A DNA stretch of 64,000 nucleotides, from the NCBI GenBank assembly GCA_948502395.1, contig CAOPES010000001.1, forward strand, positions 1 to 64,000, in the 5' to 3' direction. A program made the translations under genes and the position numbers. Positions 54,947 through 63,741 of this stretch are shown in pieces. Positions within the stretch are counted from its first letter, which is position 1. Every line of letters begins with the position of its first letter. This stretch comes from an uncultured Clostridia bacterium. GTDB taxonomy: Bacteria; Bacillota; Clostridia; TANB77; CAG-508. Under the pieces are notes generated by a model. It saw only the letters and a list, made by a program, of their open reading frames with translations, had not been told where the DNA came from and searched no databases.

Positions 54947-56118
54947 ATGAACAAATGCAAAGCAAACGGAATTACTTTAATAGTGTTAGTTATAACAATA
55001 ATTGTGCTTCTAATATTAGCACGGAGTAACAATAAGCACATTAACAGGAGATAATGGAATGCTGACAAAAGCAGTGACTGCTAAAAAAATGACGGAAATT
55101 TCAAGTGAAAGAGAAGCAATTGAATTAGCTGTCACATTAGCAGAAATACAAAACAAATCAGATGAACCCAATAAATATCATTTAGGAACAACATTATACG
55201 ATAAAAATTTAGAAAACAGCAATAAATGGAATATAATATCAATAAATGAAAAAAAGCAAATATATGGAACTGGCTGGAATTATATAAAAAAAGGAGATAA
55301 CATACCAGACTATGGAAGTGCAAAAAATGAATGGTTAGTTAATTACGAAACAGGAGAAATAATACGGATTAGAAAAAGACAGTTATATAGAACTTTCATA
55401 CAATAGTGGATTAGCGGTAACAGAAGGATTAGTGTTTAATGTTGACTCAACAAATATGTCAAACAATGATTTAACAACTTGGGGAAATGATGTAGAATTA
55501 CATGGGTTTGAAGGTCAAACTGATAAAGGATTATTTTTTGATGGTGTAGATGATTATATAAGTTTTAAGTCGACAGAAGATTATAGCAAAGGATTTACAT
55601 GGTCTTTCTATGGGAGAGTGTATTCAGGAAATAACTTTTTTTCTAAGCAACTAAGTGGATCGTCAGACTATTCGTGTAGATTTGGACTAATAAAAGATCA
55701 AATAATGTTTAATACATCTAAAAAATTAGCAAATTCAACTTGGTCTGTGTCGCAAGATATTAATAATAATGGAAATTTAAGATGTAAATGTAATTATAAT
55801 TTAGGAGATATGACTTACATAGATATAACTTTTGATCCACAGAAAAATCAGTTTTCTGCATATCAAAATGGCAAATTATTAGATACAACCACAACAGAAC
55901 ACGATTATTGGCATGGTGTAAATGGTGGAAAGCAGATATTTGAAGATAACAGTATAGATTGTTATTTAGGAAGATATTTTGGGGGAGTAGGAAAATGGAA
56001 TTATACAAAGTTAGATATATATAGTATGCGATTATATAATAGGGAATTGAATGAAAGTGAGATTAAAGGTAATTATGAAAAGACAGTTACATTTCATAAT
56101 CTTGAAAACGAATTGTAA
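54947..56118 (+). CDS. Pilin-anchored LamG-domain surface protein 2 (CGG frameshifts at 55022 and 55365)
   Basis: 389 residues if C is skipped at 55022 and again at 55365. The start at 54947 aligns codon for codon with the paralogues (MNKCKANGITLIVLVITIIV), although its RBS spacing is short; an ATG at 54955 has better spacing but would meet a further CGG at 54967. The first site restores AGVTISTLTGDNGML; the second restores EIIGLEKDSYIELSYNSGLA between the linker and the LamG domain (LFFDGVDDYISFKSTEDYSK; SMRLYNRELNESEI). Probably a surface glycan-binding protein. Confidence 0.75.
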
Positions 56119-56152
56119 AATGAAAAAGCAATATTAAATAACGGAATACTTG

Positions 56153-56180
56153 TTGACGTAATTCTTACTATGAGTATAAA
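56153..56180 (+). promoter_or_regulatory. Promoter of pilin-anchored gene 3
   Basis: TTGACG at 56153-56158, 16-base spacer, TATAAA at 56175-56180. Confidence 0.8.
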
Positions 56181-56216
56181 ATTTAATAAAACCAAAGAAG
56201 AAGGGAGTTTTATTAA

Positions 56217-57849
56217 ATGAAACGAAACAAAGAAAATGGAATTACTTTAATAGCATTAGTTATAACAATAATTGTGCTTCTAATATTAGCACGGAGTAGC
56301 AATAAGTACATTAACAGGAGACAATGGAATACTAGGAAAAGCAGTACAAGCAAAAGAAAAAACAAATACAGCGGGAGACTTAGAATACTTGCAAACAGAA
56401 GCACTAGGGATAATTACAGAATATTATTTAGGTGACAAAAGTATGTCAGAAGATGAATATATACTAACAGAATTAGGAAAGAAAAGCGGAATAACAGCAA
56501 ATATAGCAAAAGGAACAGTAACATACAAAAACAAAGAATACACACTAAGTGAAATAACAGGTGGAACAGAAGAGAAACAAACATTAGAAAAAAACAATCT
56601 AGAAGAAATAACACTAGCAAACGCAGAAAAAGGAAGTGCGGAAGAAGCATTATTAAAAGAACAAAGTGTTAAGGCAATAATTGTAGAAAAGGAAGACAAA
56701 ACAAACAGAGCAGTAATACCAATAGGATTTTACTATGTAGCAGGAACACCATCAACAGGACTAGTAATTTCAGATAAAATGGGAGACGATGATAGCAACA
56801 GCAAAAAAGGGAATCAATTTGTATGGATACTATGTTCAGGAACAAATGGAATAACGTATGAAAAAACAGATGACAATGGAACAGGAAATCATGGATTAGC
56901 ATCATATTGGAGAAATGGTTATAGTAGTAAACAATGGTTTTATACAGCAGTAGCACCAGGATATACAAATGCAGGGCAAGCTATAACAGGTTGGTCAGAT
57001 AATGGCGGAAATTACGCAAGTGTAACAAAATATGGTGGATTTTACATAGGAAGATATGAAGCAGGAGTGCCAAGAGATGCGAATTTCTATGTGGATAGTG
57101 AAGGTGCAACATATTATGGTGGAGAAGAGAAGGATTCTGATGCAGTATTAAGTATGAGCCCAATAGTGCAAAAAAACACACAAAGTTGGAATTATATATC
57201 ACAAGAAAAGGCCAAAAAAGTTTCTGAAAACATGTATAAAGCAAGTACATCAGTAACAAGTAGTTTAGTAGATAGTTATGCGTGGGATACAACTGCAATG
57301 TGGATTGAAAGTGACAGTAGATACAGTGGAATAGGAATGGATAGTACAAGGTATGGAAATTATATATTTAATAATAATATAACAGCAAATACATTATATG
57401 CTATACATAGATATGCTAAAATAAATCAGACAGGAAAAGAGAATAATAAAACAAATTATTGGACATATGCAACAAAATATAAAAAAGGAAGTATAACATC
57501 AGGACAAATTCTATTGTCAGCATCAATAAGAGCCCAATATGAATTTGCTTTAAATACATATGATGATACTAACTATGATTATTATGCATATAAAGAACTT
57601 GCAACAGGAGCAACAGATGTAACAAAAGTTAAAAATATATATGATATATGTGGCAATCTAAGCGAATGGACTACTGAAACAGTGGAATATACTGTAAAAG
57701 AAGGAGATACAGAAACCACACTTGCTGTACGCTGTGGCGGGGGATTTAACAATGGTGGAGTGGATTCGATTTTTCACCGTAATGGTGCGTATTATACCAC
57801 AAATAATGTCTTTCACAGTGGCTTTCGACCTGTGCTTTATATCAAATAA
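56217..57849 (+). CDS. Pilin-anchored protein with FGE-sulfatase/C-lectin-like domain (CGG frameshift at 56292)
   Basis: 543 residues if the C at 56292 is skipped. Same pilin-like start as its paralogues, a helical stalk (about 60-170), then a domain with GGFYIGRYEAGVPRD near 245 and CGNLSEWTTE near 478, ending in VRCGGGFNNGG and GFRPVLYIK, the closing motifs of the formylglycine-generating-enzyme fold. The last 45 codons use CGC, CGT, CGA, GGC, GGG, ACC and TCG, unlike the AT-rich body. Such domains with a distinct 3' cassette are frequent targets of diversity-generating retroelements; no reverse transcriptase lies in the window. Confidence 0.8.
57715..57849 (+). other. Candidate variable region of a diversity-generating retroelement
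   Basis: The 3' end of the FGE-like gene switches to G/C-richer codons from about GCTGTACGCTGTGGC and ends in GGCTTTCGACCTGTGC, similar in layout to variable regions with a terminal IMH element. The template repeat was not seen in the window. Confidence 0.4.
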
Positions 57850-57916
57850 ATCGTAAAGTATAATGTCGAAATTTGTCGATGAAAAGTTGAAAAAATTTAT
57901 CTAAAAATATTGAAAA

Positions 57917-57968
57917 AGTATATAAAATCTGATATAGTAATGAATGTGCAGATTATATATACTTTTTT
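57917..57968 (+). terminator. Terminator after the FGE-like gene
   Basis: AGTATATAAAATCTG pairs with CAGATTATATATACT, followed by TTTTT. Confidence 0.75.
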
Positions 57969-58122
57969 ATATAATGCTCATTAAATTTATTTCAAATTAA
58001 ATTCGAATACTTTCTATCGAAAATAAAATTCAAAAAACAAATAAAAATAAGAAAAAAGGTGATAAGAAAAGAATGATGAAGTAAAAACAAAAAGCAAAGA
58101 CTAATTTACCAATGAAGAAACA

Positions 58123-58151
58123 TTGACAACAGAATAAAAATATATTAAAAT
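58123..58151 (+). promoter_or_regulatory. Promoter of the Rpn nuclease gene
   Basis: TTGACA at 58123-58128, 17-base spacer, TAAAAT at 58146-58151. Confidence 0.8.
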
Positions 58152-58169
58152 GAAAGAGAGGAATAAAAA

Positions 58170-59198
58170 ATGTATTTATTTACATTCGAAGAATATTTAA
58201 GATGTACAGAGCCAGGAGCGATATATGAATTAAGAGAAGAAAGTGCAGAATATAGCCTAAATATTGAGCAAGAGAAAACACATCAATATAAAGACAAAAT
58301 TTTTAAAGAAATATTAAGCAACAAAAAAGAAGTTATAAACTTTATGAAGAAATATTTCAAAGATGAAATATTTGAGAACTTAACTGAAAATGACATAGAG
58401 AAATATAATAAAGAATTTATAACATCAAGATTTGAAAAGCAAGAAGCAGATATAGTATATCAAATACCAAAAGAAAACTTTTATATAATTATAGAACATC
58501 AAAGTAGAGTAGACTATAATATGCCTGAGAGAATGACAAAATATTGTATAGAATTGAGAAGAGACATAATGAAATCAAGCAATAAAATATTTGATATAGT
58601 TATTTGTCCAATAGTGTTATATACAGGAGATAGAAAGTGGGACATAGAGAGTAGAGCAAGAGACAGAGAATATAACATAAAAATATTCAAATATGCGGAA
58701 TATAATTTTGTGGATATAAACAATGAAATAGAAGAAAAGTTAGTAAAAGAAGACACAGGAATGTCAAAAGCATTACTATTTGAAAAAATAAATTCAAAAG
58801 AAGAACTAAAAGGAGCAATGGATGAAATATTGAAAAAGGATTTAACAAAAGAAGAAAAGGAATATATAGCAAAGATACTTAAATATTCTAACAAAATCAG
58901 AAAAATTATGCCAGAAGAAACGAAAGAATATATTAAAAAATTAGAAAAAGGGGGAAATGAAGAAATGAAATTTGAAAAATATTTTATTGAATGGTTAGAA
59001 GATGAAAAAAGAGAAGGAAGAGTAGAAGGAGAGAAAATTGGAGAGAAACGTGGCGAAAAGCGTGGGGAACAAATAGGAATAGCCAAAGCAATAACACAAA
59101 TGGTAAAAGAAATGATAAATAATAATTTAAGTGATGAACAAATAATGAAAATAGCCAAAATAGACTCTAAAAAATTAGCAAAATTGAAAATGGTATAA
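58170..59198 (+). CDS. Rpn-family PD-(D/E)XK nuclease (recombination-promoting nuclease/transposase-like)
   Basis: 342 residues. The nuclease core is in the first 200 residues, with QEADIVYQIPKENFYIIIEH and QSRVDYNMPERM giving the D...ExQ active site of Rpn/PDDEXK_2 proteins. The C-terminal third is helical and charged, with Gly-spaced repeats EGEKIGEKRGEKRGEQIGIA typical of the family. Members promote RecA-independent DNA exchange or act in phage defence. It interrupts the row of pilin-anchored genes, where recombination between paralogues is evident. RBS GAGAGG. Confidence 0.85.
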   Translation: MYLFTFEEYLRCTEPGAIYELREESAEYSLNIEQEKTHQYKDKIFKEILSNKKEVINFMKKYFKDEIFENLTENDIEKYNKEFITSRFEKQEADIVYQIPKENFYIIIEHQSRVDYNMPERMTKYCIELRRDIMKSSNKIFDIVICPIVLYTGDRKWDIESRARDREYNIKIFKYAEYNFVDINNEIEEKLVKEDTGMSKALLFEKINSKEELKGAMDEILKKDLTKEEKEYIAKILKYSNKIRKIMPEETKEYIKKLEKGGNEEMKFEKYFIEWLEDEKREGRVEGEKIGEKRGEKRGEQIGIAKAITQMVKEMINNNLSDEQIMKIAKIDSKKLAKLKMV

Positions 59199-59241
59199 AA
59201 AATTATTCTAGTATTAAAAAATTTTTATAAACTATTACTTG

Positions 59242-59269
59242 TTGACGTAATTCTTGCTATAAGTATAAA
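59242..59269 (+). promoter_or_regulatory. Promoter of pilin-anchored gene 4
   Basis: TTGACG at 59242-59247, 16-base spacer, TATAAA at 59264-59269; nearly identical to the unit before gene 3. Confidence 0.8.
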
Positions 59270-59305
59270 ATTTAATAAAACCAAAGAAGAAGGGAGTTTT
59301 ATTAA

Positions 59306-60434
59306 ATGAAACGAAACAAAGAAAATGGAATTACTTTAATAGCATTAGTTATAACAATAATTGTGCTTCTAATATTAGCACGGAGTAGCAATAAGTACAT
59401 TAACAGGAGATAATGGAATACTAGGAAAAGCAGTACAGGCAAAAGAAAAGACTTTACTTGCAAGTGAAGTGGAACAGTTACAATTATTAGTATTAGAAGA
59501 CAAGAAAATAGGAAAAGAATTAAAACAAGTATATTTCAATTCAGTAGAAGATACAACAAGTATATATGATACAGAAACAGGAGAAACATATGCAGACAAT
59601 TGGTATTATATAACACCAGAAAATGCAGAAGGAATAACATTAAAAAACTCATACATTGTAAATTATAAAACTGGTGACGTTGTAAACTATGAAGAAGGAA
59701 AACATAGAATAGTGGATAATAATTTGTTATGCATAAAAGAAGGTTTAGTTTATACAGTAGATGCTAAAAATAGGTCAACAGGAGATAATTGGGGAGATGC
59801 AATTTTACACAACTTTAATAAAGATGATGAAAATAGTGGATGGACAGAAAATTCGTTGAGTTTTGATGGTATTGATGACGGAATTGAAGTTCCTGATAAA
59901 TCAGATTATAGTAATGGAGTTACACTAGAAACATATTTTAAATATAGGGGACAAACTAATAATCAAATACTTCAACTTTTAATGATGAAAAGAAAGTCAG
60001 AAAATGACGGATTTAATATATTTATAGGAAATAATAAAGACGAAAATCAAATTGGAAAAGAACAAGAATTTAAAAGAATAACCGTTTATATAGGCGGTGT
60101 TTCTGGAAGTCTTGTTACAAATTCATATGTGGAAGAGAATGTACCCTTGTATATTACATATACATTTAATCCAAATGTGGAAAAGGATAAAGGAATATTA
60201 TATATAAATGGCCAAAAAGTACAAACAACTAATAGAGGAAATGTAGAAAACATCATTAAAATACAGAATGATGCTAATATTCAAATAGGTTCTGATATAC
60301 ATAAGACGTATTTAGGTGAAAATCAAGACAATAGATATCCATTTAATGGAGAAATATACGCAACAAGAGTTTATAATAGACCACTTACAGAACAAGAAGT
60401 AAAATATAATTATAATAATACAGTGAATAATTAG
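59306..60434 (+). CDS. Pilin-anchored LamG-domain surface protein 4 (CGG frameshift at 59381)
   Basis: 375 residues if the C at 59381 is skipped. Nearly identical to gene 1 from the pilin helix through the linker and the start of the LamG domain (about 59390-59940), then diverged in the centre of that domain, and again similar at the end (NGEIYATRVYNRPLTEQEV). The leader and first codons instead match gene 3 (MKRNKENGITLIALV). It is therefore a mosaic of paralogues. The function is as for gene 1: surface-displayed LamG domain, ligand unknown. Confidence 0.8.
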
Positions 60435-60459
60435 GAGTAGATAAATAAATATCTACTCC
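60434..60459 (+). terminator. Terminator between convergent genes
   Basis: GGAGTAGATA, 6-base loop, TATCTACTCC. Confidence 0.8.
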
Positions 60460-60479
60460 ATGTTTTCCTGAAAAAATAA

Positions 60480-60659
60480 CTATTGATTTTCAACTGATCT
60501 GTTTGCTATCTCAATTGCTTTTTTTACAATATTACCACAATCCTTAGCAGAAACATTTGCCCAGCTACCACCATCTTGTTTTACTGTATCATAAACACCC
60601 AATTCTTTTGCTATTTCTTCTCTTAAATTTTCAGATATTAATTTACTATTTCGAGACAT
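60480..60659 (-). CDS. Alpha/beta-type small acid-soluble spore protein
   Basis: 59 residues. LREEIAKELGVYDTVKQDGG and CGNIVKKAIEIANRSV match the two conserved helices of alpha/beta SASPs (EIAxELG and GxxVKKxIExA). In spores these coat DNA and protect it from UV and heat; the germination protease cuts near the first motif. The start at 60659 has a strong RBS (AAGGAGG). Confidence 0.85.
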   Translation of the reverse strand: MSRNSKLISENLREEIAKELGVYDTVKQDGGSWANVSAKDCGNIVKKAIEIANRSVENQ

Positions 60660-60791
60660 AATATCCTCCTTGCTTTTACTAAATTAAAGCGATTTTTAAT
60701 AAAACTTTAATTAAAGTTTTATAATAATATTATTCTCAAAATTTTTAATTTTATTTCGACATTTTTTGACAATTAACACAAAAAAAGAACT

Positions 60792-60822
60792 AGGTATCAT
60801 AAATACCTAGTCCTTATATAAT
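60792..60822 (-). terminator. Terminator of the VirD4-like gene
   Basis: ACTAGGTAT, CATAA loop, ATACCTAGT, flanked by A/T runs, three bases beyond the stop region on the minus strand. Confidence 0.8.
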
Positions 60823-60825
60823 TTT

Positions 60826-63156
60826 TTAATTAATTTTTGGTTTTTTCTTCAAATTAACAACAACAGCATCATCATTATCAAATGAATATTTAGAATCTGT
60901 ATTATCAATTTGAACAGGATCAACTTCATTCCTATCATCAGTAAAATCTACATGTCTAAAATCAAACTTATTTGAAGAACTCTTACTATCATCAGAATTA
61001 CTTGAATTAAATCCATTCAAATATCTTTCAAAATTATAAGTTTTTGATTTGTGTGGTTCTTTATATTTAGACTCTAAGAAGCATAATCTACCAAGACCTA
61101 CCAGTGGCTTTCCACCAGAACTTCTTATTTTATAAGCACAATCTTTTGTTCCAAGATATTGAAGTTTTCCAGGCTTAAAGTGAGAAACAAATTCCCATTT
61201 TACACCACCATAGGTTTTACTATATTCCAATTTCTCCATATCCATAGAATTTGAATATGTCCATTCTCTTTTTGTTCCAAATTCTCCTGACCACCATTGT
61301 AATTCATCAAAAGCACCATTTCCTGTAAATATTTTACTAGCACAGTTTGCTAAAATAGTGTTTTTATAACTTGCTCCAAGAGCAGGTGTCTCTAATTGTT
61401 GTAAGTTTTGTGTTGATATAACTGTACCAACTTTATATTTTCTATACATTGTAAATATAGCTTCGGTTTCTTTGCAAATGAAATCAGCAAATTCATCTAT
61501 ATATAAGAAGTGTGGAACTCTTGAATTTTCAATTCCAGGTCTACGTAGAACTGCATTTTGCATAGCTATCAAGAAGAATAATCCAAAAGCTTTATGTCCA
61601 GCAGCACCTAAATCACCACGTCTTGTACAAACGAAGTTAATTTCAGAGTTTGCAAGCATCTTATCAAAATCTAAATTGTTAGTTCTATTACATAAAATAC
61701 CTTTAATTCCTGGAATTCTTAGTAAGTTGTCTAATTGACTAACAACAGAAGATAGGTATTTTTCAATGTTAGCTTTTCCTGGTGCATTTTGATAGAAGTT
61801 CTTTTTAAAATATGCTAATAATACACTATATTTTTCTCTTAACTCATCATTAAATTCTAGTATTTTACACATTTTTTCAACTAACTCAAAATTTGTAAAC
61901 ATTTTAAGCATATCTTCCATATTAGGAAGTTTACCTTCATTCATTCTAGGGTACATTTCTTTAAGTAAAATAGCAACATTTTCAAGTGCTTGCATAACTA
62001 TATCTTCTTTGTAAGCTTCGCCAACATCAGAATGTGTAGTATTGTACATAGCTTTTATAACAGAAGAAATTGTTATTGCTATTTTAAATGTATCTTCATA
62101 AACAAAAGGGTTTAAGCCAATTGAATTTGAGTTAGAAGGGTCAATAATATTATAAGAAATATTGTAATTATTACATACAGATATCATATGGCTAATTACT
62201 TCATAATCAGGAGCCATAAGTGTTAGACCTAAGTTTTTATAAGTTATTTCTGAACCTGCACTATGTAATATCATTTTTTTCATATAAGCTTTATAAACTG
62301 ACTCGCGACCTTCAACAGGTTGTAACATATTTAAGTTAAAGTTTTTATTCAAGTATTCGTTGTTATATGGGGCATTTAGAACAGCTATATGGGTTTTTAA
62401 AGCTGTAAATCCCATTTCTTTTGATGCTTCTTTAAAGAAGTATTTTCTTTCAAAATCTCTTGCAATTAATGGTTCATACACCAATGAAGTTTTTCCAGAA
62501 CCAGAACCACCACAAACAAATAGTGATTGATATCTTGAAGCTTCTGGCATAGTTATTGATTTACTAGTTTCATAATCATAACATATATAAACTTCACAAG
62601 AATATGGTCCGCTACTCTCACTTGGTGGAGCTAAATTAATTCCAGCGTAATCCCAAATAGAACGTACATGGTCTTTATTATCATTAACTTTAAAGAATAA
62701 CCATTTAAACATTGGGAATATTGTTGCAAGTGGTAAGAATAGGGATATACTAACCATAGCAGGTGTTACTAATTCAGAAAAATCTGTAATAAGTTCTACA
62801 TAATTTGGAACTGACAATATTAATAGCCAAGCTCCCATGTTAAGCCATTGTGTAAACATTGATATTGCTATTATATATAAACCTATTACATATATATAAA
62901 ATAATGTAACTTTTTTTGCCTTTGACGTAGAGAACTTTGATGGTCCTGAAAATACAAATGCAAAAATAGGGCAGGCTAGGGCAAATGTATAAGCAATTGG
63001 GCCCCAATATGAATGAGATACTCCAGTAAAAATCATAAATAACATTTCTACTAATCTATCCACTGCTAAATATACAGATACTAATGTTAATACATATGTC
63101 ACAAAAGTATTTCGATCTGTGTTTAATTTTTTCAAAAATTTATCAATATATTTCAT
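60826..63156 (-). CDS. VirD4/TraG-like coupling ATPase
   Basis: 776 residues. Four to five N-terminal membrane helices (about 15-160), then an ATPase with Walker A VCGGSGSGKTSLVYEPLIAR near 212-231, Walker B region FLYIDEFADFI near 548, and STQNLQQLETPALG as the following conserved block, matching VirD4/TraG/TraD coupling proteins. The C-terminal 60 residues are Asp/Ser/Asn-rich. Coupling proteins normally feed DNA or protein into a type IV secretion system, but no relaxase or T4SS gene is nearby. It may serve a distant element or another export process. Confidence 0.8.
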   Translation of the reverse strand: MKYIDKFLKKLNTDRNTFVTYVLTLVSVYLAVDRLVEMLFMIFTGVSHSYWGPIAYTFALACPIFAFVFSGPSKFSTSKAKKVTLFYIYVIGLYIIAISMFTQWLNMGAWLLILSVPNYVELITDFSELVTPAMVSISLFLPLATIFPMFKWLFFKVNDNKDHVRSIWDYAGINLAPPSESSGPYSCEVYICYDYETSKSITMPEASRYQSLFVCGGSGSGKTSLVYEPLIARDFERKYFFKEASKEMGFTALKTHIAVLNAPYNNEYLNKNFNLNMLQPVEGRESVYKAYMKKMILHSAGSEITYKNLGLTLMAPDYEVISHMISVCNNYNISYNIIDPSNSNSIGLNPFVYEDTFKIAITISSVIKAMYNTTHSDVGEAYKEDIVMQALENVAILLKEMYPRMNEGKLPNMEDMLKMFTNFELVEKMCKILEFNDELREKYSVLLAYFKKNFYQNAPGKANIEKYLSSVVSQLDNLLRIPGIKGILCNRTNNLDFDKMLANSEINFVCTRRGDLGAAGHKAFGLFFLIAMQNAVLRRPGIENSRVPHFLYIDEFADFICKETEAIFTMYRKYKVGTVISTQNLQQLETPALGASYKNTILANCASKIFTGNGAFDELQWWSGEFGTKREWTYSNSMDMEKLEYSKTYGGVKWEFVSHFKPGKLQYLGTKDCAYKIRSSGGKPLVGLGRLCFLESKYKEPHKSKTYNFERYLNGFNSSNSDDSKSSSNKFDFRHVDFTDDRNEVDPVQIDNTDSKYSFDNDDAVVVNLKKKPKIN

Positions 63157-63204
63157 TTAAAAAATCCTTTCGCTAAATAAAATCATACATATATATTATC
63201 CTAT

Positions 63205-63236
63205 AAAATCGCCAAAAAAACAAGTAGTTTGGCGAA
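63205..63236. promoter_or_regulatory. Inverted repeat in the divergent virD4-like/yaaL region
   Basis: TCGCCAAA and TTTGGCGA around an 11-base spacer, between divergent genes; a candidate operator or small hairpin. Confidence 0.45.
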
Positions 63237-63303
63237 AATAATTGAATAAAAACACTTTTTTATGAATATAATAAAAAGAAAAAATCTATAAAGGGGAAAT
63301 TTT

Positions 63304-63592
63304 ATGCAAGACGGATATATAAGAGAACAAAAAGTTCCAGAAATTACTGAAACACGGAAGAGAAATAGAACTAATAAGAACAATAATAAAAACTAGAGAA
63401 GAACTAAAAGCAAACAACAAAAACTTTGAATATGCAAAAGACGGATTAGTAGATTACTACTCATATCAAATAAAAGCAACACAAGCTAAATTAGACTATT
63501 TGATAAAATTAGCAAAAACAAAAGGTATCGAAGTAGATATGATAAATAATCAAAAATTCTCGTTTATAGAAGACGGGGAAGAAGCAGGATAA
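63304..63592 (+). CDS. yaaL: YaaL-like (DUF2508) protein (CGG frameshift at 63355)
   Basis: 95 residues if the C at 63355 is skipped; the standard frame stops soon after. Skipping gives TETGREIELIRTIIKTREEL, then NFEYAKDGLVDYYSYQIKAT and AKLDYLIKLAKTKGI, the conserved blocks of DUF2508/YaaL. In Bacillus yaaL lies between recR and bofA; bofA follows here too, so the conserved order supports the reading. AAAGGGG precedes the ATG. Function unknown. Confidence 0.82.
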
Positions 63593-63694
63593 GTTGGAAA
63601 AGTTCATAAATTAGATAAATAACAACTTAGATATGAATTAAATGTAATTTTGAAGAAAAAAGGTCAGTAATATTTGTCCTAAAATTAACATAGA

Positions 63695-63727
63695 AATGGT
63701 AATAAGAAATTATTATCATTTTTTTGT
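63695..63727 (+). terminator. Terminator-like hairpin between yaaL and bofA
   Basis: AATGGTAATAA and TTATTATCATT pair around GAAA, followed by TTTTT. Confidence 0.6.
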
Positions 63728-63741
63728 TTGGAGTTGATAAA

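Larger units (their letters stand above)
57850..58169. other. 320-base intergenic region with terminator and promoter
   Basis: Holds a terminator (57917-57968) and, near its right end, the promoter at 58123. The middle part is AT-rich with no gene that I can support. Confidence 0.6.

Noticed and set aside
53712..60434. Classical P-site +1 slippage at a hungry CGG codon
   Set aside because: The codons before the sites are diverse and would pair badly after a one-base slip (for example ACT to CTC, AAA to AAC, ATA to TAC), and no shared slippery sequence or downstream structure is visible. Four-base decoding fits better, but the mechanism stays open.
53712..60434. Stop-codon reassignment as an explanation for the broken genes
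   Set aside because: Reading through the stops would only continue in the wrong frame; the homologous sequence lies in the +1 frame starting at each CGG.
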